Assembly (NCBI GenBank): GCA_017448355.1
Contig: JAFSLQ010000060.1
Location: forward strand, 1-64,000
DNA from: Clostridia bacterium
GTDB lineage: Bacteria > Bacillota > Clostridia > Christensenellales > Borkfalkiaceae
Direction: 5' to 3'
Length of the DNA stretch: 64,000 nt
The notes under the pieces are model-generated. The model saw only the letters and a list, made by a program, of their open reading frames with translations. It searched no databases and was not told the DNA's origin. Made by a program: the position numbers and the translations under genes. Shown here piece after piece: positions 9,298 through 18,489 of this stretch. Every line of letters begins with the position of its first letter. The first letter of the stretch is position 1.

Positions 9298-10253
9298 AAC
9301 GCGCTCCTTTTTATTTTAGTATCGCCGTTAAGCGGGAATTTTATACCGATAACCCCTTTTACTATGTAAAGTAGCCCCAGCGCCCCGACAAGCGGATACA
9401 AATATTTTATAATGGAATTAAAGCCCACTCTTGACAGCAAAAACAACGCTAAATACAGCAAAAAATAATACAAATTACGTCGTTTTTTATCCGCCGTTTT
9501 TTGTGTTATAAAACTTTTAAGCGGGTACAAGCAGCAGATAAGCGAAGTAAACGAACCGATAAAAAGCGCAATTACAAGTAGCGGGAAAAACGGCGTGCCG
9601 TAAGAAATATCAAGTAGCGGCAAAGAAGTATTCGGCGAAACCCTGATAATGAGATAGGAAAATCCCGCAAAAAACACGGAAAAAGCAATAAATGCAGCAA
9701 TCTTCGTTCCCTTTTTCTTTCCCTGTGCCGCGCTTTTAACGGACGGGAGTGCGACAAAGACGTTCATACACGCGTACAGGACGGCGTTTATCACCCACTT
9801 ACCACCAGACGCCACGCGTACTTTCGGCGCGCTGTCCGGGACGTTAATTATTGTCAGAAAAACTATTAAAACAGAGACGGGAATAAGAAAACAATTTATT
9901 TTTTCTATCTTTTTTATGCTGCCGGACAGTAAAAAATGAAAGATGATAATCGACAAAACGGGCGCGGCGGGTATACCGCGAAATACTCCGATAAAGCCTG
10001 CTATTTCGTCCAGTCCCGACAGCATAGCAATCGAAAACACCGCGCTAGACATAAGCAAAGGGATTTTAGGCGTTGCGGTTTTTGACGTGGTTAAAAGCGT
10101 AAAACCTATAAAAAATATTACCGCGGAGAGTAAAAGTCCGCTACACTCCCCGCCGAAAAAGGCGACAAGTTCCCCGCCGGATAAAAATCCCGCGCCCATC
10201 ACCGCGCCGGAGATAAGCAAAAAAAGTTTAACACCGTCAAGAAAATTCTTCAC
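9234..10253 (-). CDS. YkvI-like integral membrane transporter
   Basis: The 339-residue protein has about ten hydrophobic helices and the N-terminal SGAVMGAGFLSGGE motif, a glycine-rich unwound first helix as in the YkvI family of LeuT-fold/APC-superfamily transporters. Substrate is unknown. The start is GTG with no clear Shine-Dalgarno sequence; the frame is closed by an in-frame stop shortly upstream and GTG gives a membrane start MKNFLDGVKLF. The C-terminus after the last helix is a short basic tail (ERKRIKSKNLPKK) whose coding bases overlap a second small ORF. A terminator separates it from the preceding minus-strand gene, so it should have its own promoter, which I could not place. Confidence 0.75.
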   Translation of the reverse strand: MKNFLDGVKLFLLISGAVMGAGFLSGGELVAFFGGECSGLLLSAVIFFIGFTLLTTSKTATPKIPLLMSSAVFSIAMLSGLDEIAGFIGVFRGIPAAPVLSIIIFHFLLSGSIKKIEKINCFLIPVSVLIVFLTIINVPDSAPKVRVASGGKWVINAVLYACMNVFVALPSVKSAAQGKKKGTKIAAFIAFSVFFAGFSYLIIRVSPNTSLPLLDISYGTPFFPLLVIALFIGSFTSLICCLYPLKSFITQKTADKKRRNLYYFLLYLALFLLSRVGFNSIIKYLYPLVGALGLLYIVKGVIGIKFPLNGDTKIKRSALCQERKRIKSKNLPKKNTATI

Positions 10254-10296
10254 CTTAAAAAATACGAAAAAAAGCGGCGGTTTATGTATTTAAAAG

Positions 10297-10321
10297 TAAA
10301 AAAGGCGGCTTATTGCCGCCT
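10297..10321 (-). terminator. Rho-independent terminator of the Hsp33/TPR unit
   Basis: AGGCGGC/GCCGCCT stem with a short loop followed on the minus strand by six T, 16 bases after the stop of the gene ending at 10337. Confidence 0.88.
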
Positions 10322-10336
10322 ATAATATAAAAATCT

Positions 10337-11155
10337 TTATTTTTTATTGCCTTTTATTTTTTTATAAATTGCGTCTTGGGTAAAGTCGCGTTTTTCGGTG
10401 TATTCGCCGCCCAAACACTCGATGGCGAATTTAAGTTCTTCAAACTCCTGATAGTTGACCTTGCCTTCTATTGCAACCTTTAAAACGGGTATCGCCCTAT
10501 CGTCGCCGTACTTTGCAAGATAATTCGCATAAAGCGGAATTTTCTTTTTGTTTTTGACAAACCCTTCTACGAGTTTATCGAACACCGCGTCGGACTTTTC
10601 CTTTACGCTTGCTAAAATTTCCGATAATCTGTCCTTTTTGCTTTCTGGCGCGTCGTCGAAACATTTAAGCACTTTATCTTTAACTTTGTCGGCGTTTTCG
10701 ATTAAAGCCTCGGTCGCAAGTTCGCCGATGTTTTCGGGATAGTCGTAAAGCGCGAACTCCAAGTACCGTTCTAAGGGAATATCCGCCTTTAAATCGGCTA
10801 AAATATTCATTAAGTATGCGGTAAACTGCTCGTCTTCTTCCTGCATAAGCGCGTTTTTTACCGCTTTAACGCTGTCGTGGTTTGCCGTTATCGCTTCGAT
10901 AAGAAAATCGCTTACAGGTACGTCCTTTTCTATATGTTCTTTTAATGCGCATAACAGTTCGTCGGGGGTAAACTGTCTGTAAAACTCGTTGGGCGTTTTA
11001 TCGTCCAACTCCTTTTGCGTGCTGTGCCCGAATTCTTCGTACAAAACGGGGATTTTATTTTCTATTTCTTCGGGCTTGACTTTGCCGACGTTGTCTAAAA
11101 CGTATCTTTCTATGTATTTATCGAAAATTTTATCAAGATTTATCAGTTTAATCAA
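10337..11155 (-). CDS. Hypothetical helical protein, HEAT-like
   Basis: I do not recognise this 272-residue protein. It is soluble, acidic and almost entirely helical, with repeated short amphipathic helices (for example IPLERYLEFALYDYPENIGELATEALIE), which suggests a HEAT-like or other alpha-solenoid fold. It starts at TTG with AAGGAG seven bases upstream, and the start overlaps the stop of the upstream TPR gene by eight bases, so the two are translationally coupled and probably work together. A GC-rich terminator follows. No catalytic motif seen. Confidence 0.75.
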   Translation of the reverse strand: MIKLINLDKIFDKYIERYVLDNVGKVKPEEIENKIPVLYEEFGHSTQKELDDKTPNEFYRQFTPDELLCALKEHIEKDVPVSDFLIEAITANHDSVKAVKNALMQEEDEQFTAYLMNILADLKADIPLERYLEFALYDYPENIGELATEALIENADKVKDKVLKCFDDAPESKKDRLSEILASVKEKSDAVFDKLVEGFVKNKKKIPLYANYLAKYGDDRAIPVLKVAIEGKVNYQEFEELKFAIECLGGEYTEKRDFTQDAIYKKIKGNKK

Positions 11156-12890
11156 CGTTTTTCTCCTTTTTAGCCGTTTTTGCCGCGCGCTCTTTTATCT
11201 TTATCGGCTTTATTTTCTTTATAAAATCGTAAAACTCCGAAACGAGTTCCACACTCGATTTTTCCACGCCGAATTCCGCGCACACTCTTTTAACGTTTTC
11301 GGGCTTATTCTCACCGCACATAAGATAGCAAAGCGCGGCGATATCTTCCGCACGGAAACCGTTAAAACGTATCGTTTCAGCAAATTCGGTATATAAAAGA
11401 TTCATATTAAAGGCGATTTTCGCGCTGTCCACAGTTTCCCAGCGAAGGGTTTTAACGAGTGCAAGCGCGTGCGCGGACTTATAGATTTCCGCATCTCTAT
11501 TATGCTCGAATATAACTTTTTTTGGCTTAACGGAATAAAAACAGTCGCCTAAAACGACGTTAATCTTCCGTTTTTCGCCACCGACTATCAAAAGGTAAAT
11601 AAGCGCGCTTTTAACTTCGTCGTCAATGTCGCCGTCAATTAACGCGGAAAAAACCATCTCTCTGTCTTCCTGTTTTTCCGAACCGCCGATTAAAAACGCC
11701 GCGCTCTTCGCCGTTTTTCTGTCTTCGAATTTAAGCGCGTATTTAAGGTTTTCTCTTACACGTGCGTCGCCCAGCATAGATACAGGCAACTTGCCGTTCA
11801 TAAGTTTGGTGATTTCCCGCTTTATCTCCGTTTCAACCTGTTTCGGGAGTGCCTTTACATACTTTAACGGAAGGTATTCGTCCGCAAGCGAATTGTTGCC
11901 GCAAATATTATTAAAAAGAGTCGAATAATAACGGTAAATATCGTCTTCGGGACTGATTTTTCGCGCCGTTTCAATCATATTTTTGCCGCTTTCGTAGTCG
12001 CCGAGATTAATACAGGCAATCGCGTAAAAGAAAGTCATTACGTCGTCGTAAGGGCGTTCTTTTAAAATCACCGAAATACTGTTTTTTGCGGTCAAATCGT
12101 CGCCGCGCTCTATGGCGCATGACGCTATCTTATAATTTTCAACGTCAACACCCTTTCTCGCGTTTAATGCAAGCGAATAATAATATTCCGCCTTATCCGT
12201 GTCGCCGCGTGCGGCGTACACCGACGACAAATTGCAATAGGCGTTTACGTTTTCGCCGTGCCGCGCGATAGAATCTTTACAGACGTCTATCGCTTCGTCG
12301 TCATACTTTCCTAAAAACAGCGCGGTCGCAAAATCGCCGCTTATCTCTTCCGTTCTGCACTCGGCGGGAATTTTGCGGTACACCTTAACAGCGCGGTTAA
12401 TATCACCCGCGGAAAAGGCACGCTTTGCGATTTTCGCTATCCCCGAATAATCCGCTTTGTCGTAAGGATAGGCTATATAATAAAGATCTCGATAAGCGTC
12501 CGAAGACGAAAAAAATTTGATTATTTCATCGTCAAGTCCTTCTTCCGCGATAAACCCGTCCCGCTCCACTTTCAGCCGAAAATAATAACTCGACGTCCAA
12601 AGGTTGTCCATATAAAAATAGTTTATCGCAAGTTCTTCAAACGCGATACTCTCTTTATCTTTCGGCGCACAGGTAAGATATAAGTACCAGTATTTATTTG
12701 AAAGCTCTAATAATCCCATATCGGCGTAGCAATCGGCAACGTCCGCAATCGCGGCAAGATTTTTCCCGTCCGTGTGTAATACGGTAAGATACAGTCCCAG
12801 CGCACCCGAATAATCGCCCGCGTCCGCCTTTTCGTCCGCGAGTTTTTTATAAAAATTTAAACTTTCGGTTTTCTCTACGATTTTTTTCAT
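11148..12890 (-). CDS. Tetratricopeptide repeat protein
   Basis: The 580-residue soluble protein contains several TPR units. Clear examples are AGDYSGALGLYLTVLHTDGK (about 23-42) and the segment around RGDTDKAEYYYSLALNARKG. TPRs mediate protein-protein contacts; no enzymatic domain is visible. The ATG lies three bases after the hslO stop and no strong ribosome-binding site is seen, so translation probably depends on coupling. It shares an operon with Hsp33 and with the overlapping helical protein downstream, which hints at a proteostasis or scaffold role, but that is inference only. Confidence 0.8.
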   Translation of the reverse strand: MKKIVEKTESLNFYKKLADEKADAGDYSGALGLYLTVLHTDGKNLAAIADVADCYADMGLLELSNKYWYLYLTCAPKDKESIAFEELAINYFYMDNLWTSSYYFRLKVERDGFIAEEGLDDEIIKFFSSSDAYRDLYYIAYPYDKADYSGIAKIAKRAFSAGDINRAVKVYRKIPAECRTEEISGDFATALFLGKYDDEAIDVCKDSIARHGENVNAYCNLSSVYAARGDTDKAEYYYSLALNARKGVDVENYKIASCAIERGDDLTAKNSISVILKERPYDDVMTFFYAIACINLGDYESGKNMIETARKISPEDDIYRYYSTLFNNICGNNSLADEYLPLKYVKALPKQVETEIKREITKLMNGKLPVSMLGDARVRENLKYALKFEDRKTAKSAAFLIGGSEKQEDREMVFSALIDGDIDDEVKSALIYLLIVGGEKRKINVVLGDCFYSVKPKKVIFEHNRDAEIYKSAHALALVKTLRWETVDSAKIAFNMNLLYTEFAETIRFNGFRAEDIAALCYLMCGENKPENVKRVCAEFGVEKSSVELVSEFYDFIKKIKPIKIKERAAKTAKKEKNVD

Positions 12891-12893
12891 TTG

Positions 12894-13748
12894 CTAAAAA
12901 ATCTCTTCTACGTCTTTTTGATTAAAAACGTACTCTTTGCCGCAAAATTCGCAATTAACCTTCACTGCTTTTTCTTTTGCGATTATATCTTCTAATTCGT
13001 TTTTGCCAAGAGAAACGAGTATTCCTTTAACGTACTCTCGGTCGCATAAACATTTATATACGGGGTGAAATTCGGTATACTCCGCATCGGGGAAAAGTTC
13101 TTTTATAAGATTTTCCGCGCCTTTATCTTTAATCTGTGCGGAAACGTCTTTAAGGGATTTTACCGCGTTTTCCGCCGCTAAAAGCGAACTTTCGCTTGCG
13201 TTCGGCATGGCTTGCACGATAACCCCGCCCGCGCCGATACAGGTGCGCTTTGTACCTATTAATACTCCCAGCGCCATCGCCGTGGGAATTTGTTCGCTGT
13301 AAGCGTAATATGCCGTAAAGTCTTCGGCAATTTCGCCTGAAACAAGCGCGCAACTGCCCGAATACGGTTCTTTAAGCCCCATACTTTTTACCACGGTAAT
13401 CCTGCCGTTTTTACCTACGAACCCGCCGACGTCCAACTTGCCGTTGGGCTTTAACGGTAGTTCCGCACCGCCGTTTACGACAGAACCGCGCATAAACAGT
13501 TCGCCGTTCCCGCAAACTGTAATTCTGCCGCCTATGCCGTCGCCGTTTACGTTTACGTATAATTTATCTTCTTTATTTTTCAGCCCGCTCGCCATAAAAG
13601 TACAGGCGGTCAGAGTTCTTCCGAACGCCGCCGCCGCCACGGGCGATAATTTATGAATTTTTATGCCTTCGTTTACCATATCGGTTGTTTCCAACACCGA
13701 AACGGATATTTCGCCGTTCATGGCAAGCGCTTTAAAAAGTTTGTCCAA
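12894..13748 (-). CDS. hslO: Redox-regulated chaperone Hsp33
   Basis: Hsp33 is a cytosolic holdase activated by oxidation and unfolding. The 284-residue protein has the N-terminal chaperone core (MDKLFKALAMNGEISVSVLETT) and the C-terminal zinc switch with Cys233-x-Cys235 and Cys266-x-x-Cys269, all four zinc ligands present. The start is TTG, supported by AAAGGG eight bases upstream and by the family-typical DKL-ALA opening. It lies between a CPA2 antiporter upstream and a TPR gene downstream in the same direction. In an anaerobe it would protect against transient oxygen or hypochlorite stress. Confidence 0.96.
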   Translation of the reverse strand: MDKLFKALAMNGEISVSVLETTDMVNEGIKIHKLSPVAAAAFGRTLTACTFMASGLKNKEDKLYVNVNGDGIGGRITVCGNGELFMRGSVVNGGAELPLKPNGKLDVGGFVGKNGRITVVKSMGLKEPYSGSCALVSGEIAEDFTAYYAYSEQIPTAMALGVLIGTKRTCIGAGGVIVQAMPNASESSLLAAENAVKSLKDVSAQIKDKGAENLIKELFPDAEYTEFHPVYKCLCDREYVKGILVSLGKNELEDIIAKEKAVKVNCEFCGKEYVFNQKDVEEIF

Positions 13749-13771
13749 AATTATATCCCTTTACCTATCGT

Positions 13772-15055
13772 TTAATCGAAATGACCTTCTTCGAGTTCGG
13801 TCTTCGTCGGAAGCGGGGGTGTATCGTCGTGCTTATACAGCAGTTTTAAAAGTATCGGCGCAAGAAGGGAACTGACAAGTACCAAAAGCACCACGATTAC
13901 CCTGTACTTTGCGTCTATAATGCCGCCCGCAATACCCTTTTCCATCACGATTAAGGCGACTTCGCCGCGCGCAATCATACCGACGCCCACTCTAAGACTA
14001 TCCTTAAAGTTAAAGCGTAAAAGTCTTGCCGCGCCGCCGCAACCTATAATCTTCATAAGGATAGCGATTAAAGTAAACGTTGCCGCAAAAAGCAGAGTTT
14101 CAAGCGAAAAGCCACTAAAACTCATCTTTATACCTATCCCTGCGAAAAATATCGGTGCAAAAACGGTATACGAGTTTATCGAAACCTTTCTGTCAACGTA
14201 TTGCGCCGACGTATGGTTAGTAGAAAGCACAAGTCCCGCAATGTACGCGCCCGTGATGTCCGCGACGCCGAACACTTTTTCGGCAATAAACGCGAACAAA
14301 AAACAAGTCGCTATGGAAAAGATAGGTATTCTTCTCGTATGCGGCGCTTTCTTTTCGATTATTTTAAAAAGTTTTGAAATGCCTATGCCTGCGCCCACCG
14401 CAAAAACAAAGAAGGCTAAAATCCAGATTATGGTAATAGCGGCGTTCCCATCGGGATTAATCAAACTGAGTACGGTGTTTTCAGCACTCTTCGCGCCCGA
14501 TAAAGACAGTACTATGGCAAGCACCATTATGCCTAGCACGTCGTCGATTATCGCCGCCGAAAGTATTACCGTGCCGACTTTTGTTGTAAGTTTACCGAGT
14601 TCTCGAAGCACTTCTACCGTTATGCCGACGGAAGTCGCGGTCATTATGACGCCGATAAACAGCCAGGTGAAAAACCCGTGTTCGGCGTGCGGCAAAAACA
14701 GCGCGCCGACCCCCGTGCCTGCCGCAAGGGGCAATAAAACGCCCGCCGTCGCCACGAAAAACGCAGTCTTGCCCGTATTTAACACGTCTTTAAGGTTTGT
14801 TTCAAGCCCCGCGGTAAACATAACGAATATAACGCCCACTTCGGCAAAAGCGTTTAAATAGGAGTTTTGTTTAAGCGGGAAAACCGTAGCGCCATTTAAA
14901 TTAAAGAAAAGTTCCCAAATTGCAGGACCTATAATAATCCCCGCGACGATAAAACCCAAAACTTGCGGAAGACCGAGTTTTCGCATTAAAATCCCGACCA
15001 TTTTCGTTGAAAAAAGTATTATTGCTAACTGGCAAAGAAAATCCGCTATCTCCAT
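13772..15055 (-). CDS. CPA2-family cation:proton antiporter
   Basis: The 427-residue protein has about 12-13 membrane helices in the NhaA/KefB fold. Visible motifs are LGLPQVLGFIVAGIIIGP near the N-terminus, FTAGLETNL (usually F-x-x-G-L-E), the TATSVGITVEVL unwound helix near 140, and the ion-binding double aspartate IIDDVLGIM at 171-172. It exchanges Na+ or K+ for H+ at the cytoplasmic membrane; the ion cannot be told from sequence. No C-terminal RCK/TrkA-N domain is attached. ATG follows AGG with a short spacer, 14 bases after the upstream YesL-like gene. Confidence 0.9.
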   Translation of the reverse strand: MEIADFLCQLAIILFSTKMVGILMRKLGLPQVLGFIVAGIIIGPAIWELFFNLNGATVFPLKQNSYLNAFAEVGVIFVMFTAGLETNLKDVLNTGKTAFFVATAGVLLPLAAGTGVGALFLPHAEHGFFTWLFIGVIMTATSVGITVEVLRELGKLTTKVGTVILSAAIIDDVLGIMVLAIVLSLSGAKSAENTVLSLINPDGNAAITIIWILAFFVFAVGAGIGISKLFKIIEKKAPHTRRIPIFSIATCFLFAFIAEKVFGVADITGAYIAGLVLSTNHTSAQYVDRKVSINSYTVFAPIFFAGIGIKMSFSGFSLETLLFAATFTLIAILMKIIGCGGAARLLRFNFKDSLRVGVGMIARGEVALIVMEKGIAGGIIDAKYRVIVVLLVLVSSLLAPILLKLLYKHDDTPPLPTKTELEEGHFD

Positions 15056-15069
15056 TTTATACCTGTCTT

Positions 15070-16335
15070 TTAATTGTTCTTATTGCGTTTCATCAATTCT
15101 TTTTTTGCTTTTTCTATGCGTTTTTCGCGCTCTTTTGCTTCCTGTTCCGCCGCCTTTTCTTCTTCGGTCGGCATAAATTCGGGGTCGTTTTTATGTTCTT
15201 CGACGTACTGTGCGTAATCGTCGTAAATTACTTGCTTGCTTTCGTTAAGTTTTACTATATCGTCCCTATTGAACGCACTCGGCAGTTCCGCGATTTTAAG
15301 TTCGTCGTCGGTTATCGGCTTTATGGGGCGGGAATTAAGCGAAGTTCTCGTCATTGCGACTTGCATACGGTACTGCTTTAACGCTTCGGAGTTGGATTCT
15401 TTTATCTTTTCGTAAATACCCCTGTTTTTCTGCGCACCGGGAACTTTATCGTTAATGAACTTATCGTACGCCCATTGACAAAAATCCGTCCATATAAGAA
15501 GAATAAGCGAAAAACCTATGAGTAAAATTATGATTATTCCTATGGGCATCAAAAACCCGCCAAACATAACGAGTACAAACGGAATAAACCCGACAAGCAA
15601 GAAAAAAGCGGTTTGCGGCAAAAGTCCTAACGTAAACAAAAACGAGTTCCTTATAAGCGCGCGAAGGGTCAGTTGGTAGGTTACGCTCATCGTAATCATG
15701 TGCATCGTCATCGCGGAAATCAATATGATAAACACAATAGAAAATATTTTCGACACCACGAACATCCACGCCCGTTCCGTGCCCGTCGCAAGATTTAAAT
15801 CGGCAAGCGAAATAGCCATCATGGTAAGATAAAACAATACCGAATACAAAAGCGCGACAACAAATATTTGTTTAAAGTTTTGTTTAATGCCGCGCCAGAA
15901 ATCGTTTGCAACGAAAATTCCTTCCGTCCAGACCATATTCCTTATCACGTAAGCGCCGCCCGCTACGCCGACCGCCGCAATGGAAAGTGCAATAGGCAAA
16001 AGTAAATAAGATACGAGATTGACGTTAAAAACTACTTGTTCCGCGTAACCGACAAGCGAAACCGGCGCTTGATAGCCAAGTCCCAGTCCCTGCGAAAACG
16101 GCATCGCCGCGCCCATGCCCGCTACAAAGTTCGCACGCATAAAAAGCAGCAAAAATAACGGGATAAAGAATAGCAAAACGAGAAGATTTATTATAACGAG
16201 TTTCCAAAATCTCCCCTTTAATATATCCCAAAAAAGTTCCCAACGGTTAGAAGGAAGACTTGCCCTTGCATAGCCTTCGGATTTTTCTTTACCTAATAAA
16301 AGTCTGTTTATAAGACCGCCTGTTTTACCTGCCAT
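15070..16335 (-). CDS. YesL-like (DUF624-type) membrane protein
   Basis: The 421-residue protein has about six hydrophobic segments between residues 45 and 310 and a long charged cytosolic tail (about 330-421) rich in Glu and Lys that ends in a predicted helix. The central DFWRGIKQNFKQIF stretch is characteristic of the YesL/DUF624 group, whose members often accompany carbohydrate ABC transporters. No such transporter is near here. ATG with GGTGG upstream; a good promoter lies 70 bases before the start, so this gene probably leads the unit that continues with the antiporter and hslO. Function unknown. Confidence 0.7.
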   Translation of the reverse strand: MAGKTGGLINRLLLGKEKSEGYARASLPSNRWELFWDILKGRFWKLVIINLLVLLFFIPLFLLLFMRANFVAGMGAAMPFSQGLGLGYQAPVSLVGYAEQVVFNVNLVSYLLLPIALSIAAVGVAGGAYVIRNMVWTEGIFVANDFWRGIKQNFKQIFVVALLYSVLFYLTMMAISLADLNLATGTERAWMFVVSKIFSIVFIILISAMTMHMITMSVTYQLTLRALIRNSFLFTLGLLPQTAFFLLVGFIPFVLVMFGGFLMPIGIIIILLIGFSLILLIWTDFCQWAYDKFINDKVPGAQKNRGIYEKIKESNSEALKQYRMQVAMTRTSLNSRPIKPITDDELKIAELPSAFNRDDIVKLNESKQVIYDDYAQYVEEHKNDPEFMPTEEEKAAEQEAKEREKRIEKAKKELMKRNKNN

Positions 16336-16406
16336 TTAACCACCTTACGCCCGAAAACCCGACGAACGCCGAAAATTCGGGTATAAAATAAAATTTTCCT
16401 TATATA

Positions 16407-16435
16407 ATAGTAAACTAATTTTAAACTTTTATCAA
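16407..16435 (-). promoter_or_regulatory. Promoter for the YesL-antiporter-hslO unit
   Basis: Minus-strand TTGATA, 17-base spacer, TACTAT. It is back-to-back with the asd promoter, about 30 bp away. Confidence 0.65.
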
Positions 16436-16463
16436 ATAAAAAACGCCCTTTGCCGAAAAAAAC

Positions 16464-16492
16464 TTTACTTTTTTTCCCGCGTTTGGTAAACT
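16464..16492 (+). promoter_or_regulatory. Promoter for asd-dapA-dapB-yggS-sepF
   Basis: TTTACT and TAAACT with a 17-base spacer, 43 bases before the asd start. Each box matches four of six consensus positions. Confidence 0.55.
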
Positions 16493-16535
16493 ATTACGTG
16501 AAGAAATAAAAAATTTGACTTTCGGAGAACATTTT

Positions 16536-17555
16536 ATGAAAAAGTACAACGTGGCAGTAGTCGGCGCAACCGGTATGGTGGGCAGAAAATTTTTACAGGT
16601 TTTGACGGAAAGAAATCTTCCCGTAGAAAATTACTACCTTTTCGCTTCGGCAAAATCGGCGGGAACGGAAATAGATTTTATGGGTAAACCGCATAAAGTC
16701 ATAGAACTTAAAGAAGAGAATATAATAGATAAAAAGATAGATATCGCGCTGTTTTCGGCGGGCGGCGACGTAAGCCGCGAATTTGCGCCCGTGTTCGCAA
16801 AGCACGGCACTCTCGTTATCGATAACTCCAACGCGTGGAGAAGAGAAAAAGACGTGCCGCTGGTAGTTCCCGAGTGCAACGCAAAAGATATTTTATGGCA
16901 TAAAAACATAATCGCTAACCCCAACTGCTCGACTATTCAAGCGGTAGTCGCGTTAAAGCCCTTGCACGAAGCGTTTAAGATTAAGCGCATTATATATTCC
17001 ACCTATCAGGCGGTATCGGGCGCGGGCGTTAAAGGATTCAACGACCTTAAAGGCGGAATCTGCGGCGAAAAACCCCAAAAATTCCCCTATCCTATCTTCG
17101 GCAACTGTCTGCCGCACATCGATATTTTCCTTGACAACGGCTACACCCGCGAAGAAGATAAGATGATTTTCGAAACCAAAAAGATTTTGGGCGACCAGAA
17201 CATAAAAATCACGGCTACCTGCGTACGCGTTCCCGTTTACTACGGACACAGCGAATCGGTAAACGTAGAATTTGAAAAACCCTGTACGGTCGAACAGGTA
17301 AAAGAAGTTCTCAAAAACGCGCCAGGCGTCGTTATTCAGGACGACCCCGCAAATAACGTCTACCCTATGGCTATAACCGCCGAAAACCGCGACGAAGTAT
17401 TCGTCGGGCGTATCAGAAAAGACGACACGGTAGATAGCGGCATCAATTTCTGGGTAGTTGCGGATAATATACGTAAAGGTGCGGCGACGAACGCCGTTCA
17501 GATTGCGGAATACGCAATAAAAATGGACGCCGTAAAAGACCAACTCAATAAATAA
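16536..17555 (+). CDS. asd: Aspartate-semialdehyde dehydrogenase
   Basis: Asd reduces aspartyl phosphate with NADPH to aspartate semialdehyde, the branch point to lysine/diaminopimelate, threonine and methionine. The 339-residue protein opens with the nucleotide-binding VGATGMVG and has the active-site cysteine in NPNCSTIQ plus the VYYGHSESVNVE segment. I use the ATG at 16536, seven codons inside a longer TTG-opened frame, because GGAG lies eight bases upstream. It heads the asd-dapA-dapB-yggS-sepF unit. The homoserine branch enzyme Hom is encoded separately at 42973-44253; no aspartokinase is seen in the window. Confidence 0.97.
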   Translation: MKKYNVAVVGATGMVGRKFLQVLTERNLPVENYYLFASAKSAGTEIDFMGKPHKVIELKEENIIDKKIDIALFSAGGDVSREFAPVFAKHGTLVIDNSNAWRREKDVPLVVPECNAKDILWHKNIIANPNCSTIQAVVALKPLHEAFKIKRIIYSTYQAVSGAGVKGFNDLKGGICGEKPQKFPYPIFGNCLPHIDIFLDNGYTREEDKMIFETKKILGDQNIKITATCVRVPVYYGHSESVNVEFEKPCTVEQVKEVLKNAPGVVIQDDPANNVYPMAITAENRDEVFVGRIRKDDTVDSGINFWVVADNIRKGAATNAVQIAEYAIKMDAVKDQLNK

Positions 17556-17597
17556 AACGAGTTTTTATTTGCAAAATAAATTTTTTCGGAGGGTAAA

Positions 17598-18488
17598 ATG
17601 AATAAAACCATATTCGAAGGGGTTTGCACCGCTATGATTACCCCGTTCACAAAAGACGGCATCGATTATGCGGCGTTTGAAAAGCAAATAGAATTTCAGA
17701 TAGAAAGCGGCATTTCCGCGCTGTGCGTTTTAGGCACTACGGGCGAAGCGCCGACGGTTTCCGACGCCGAATACGAAAGCGTGGCGAAATTCGCTTATGA
17801 CAAAATCGCCGGCAGAGTAAAATTTATACTGGGCTCTGGCAGCAATTGCACTAAAAAAGCAATCGAAAAAAGCATACTTGCCCAAAAACTCGGTGCGGAC
17901 GGACTGTTGGTTGTAACGCCTTACTACAATAAATGTACGCAAAAAGGTCTTGTTAAGTATTACAACGATATATGCGACAGCGTGGATATTCCCGTACTTT
18001 GCTACAATGTTCCCGCGCGCACGGGCGTAAACATTTTGCCCGAAACGATGGCGGAAATTGCCGAACATAAAAACATCGGCGGTATAAAAGAAGCCTGCGG
18101 CAATATGGAACAAATCTGCGAAACGGCAAGGCTTATTAAGGGCAAAACCGCGCTGTATTCCGGCGACGACAACCTTAACCTTGCCATGCTTGCGATAGGT
18201 TCAAAAGGGCTTATCTCGGTCGTATCTAACGTATTGCCCAAAGAAGTCAGCACGGTAAACAATCTGTTTATGAGCGGAAAACCGTTAGAAGCGAACGCGT
18301 TGCACGAAAAACTTTTGCCCGTTATAGACATTATGTTTGTCGAAGTCAACCCTATCCCCGTTAAACGCGCTATTGAACTTATGGGACTTGGCGAAGGTGT
18401 GGTGCGCGCCCCGCTTACGGAGTTAGAACCCGAACACACCGCCGAGATGATACGTATATTAAAAGAATTCGGAGTAAAATTAAAATAA
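17598..18488 (+). CDS. dapA: 4-hydroxy-tetrahydrodipicolinate synthase
   Basis: DapA condenses pyruvate with aspartate semialdehyde, the first committed step to diaminopimelate and lysine. The 296-residue TIM barrel has the expected substrate loop GTTGEAPT near 46, the tyrosine in VTPYYNKCTQKGL near 133, the PARTG loop, and the Schiff-base lysine in GGIKEACGN. ATG follows a strong GGAGG site. It is one base from dapB, so translation is coupled. Its product is peptidoglycan cross-bridge precursor as well as lysine. Confidence 0.97.
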   Translation: MNKTIFEGVCTAMITPFTKDGIDYAAFEKQIEFQIESGISALCVLGTTGEAPTVSDAEYESVAKFAYDKIAGRVKFILGSGSNCTKKAIEKSILAQKLGADGLLVVTPYYNKCTQKGLVKYYNDICDSVDIPVLCYNVPARTGVNILPETMAEIAEHKNIGGIKEACGNMEQICETARLIKGKTALYSGDDNLNLAMLAIGSKGLISVVSNVLPKEVSTVNNLFMSGKPLEANALHEKLLPVIDIMFVEVNPIPVKRAIELMGLGEGVVRAPLTELEPEHTAEMIRILKEFGVKLK

Positions 18489-18489
18489 A

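Noticed and set aside
13920..14861. A 313-codon open frame on the plus strand opposite the antiporter gene
   Set aside because: It is the reverse frame of a hydrophobic protein, has no ribosome-binding site, and its product is a low-complexity Ala/Pro/Thr string; the antiporter motifs on the other strand are clear.
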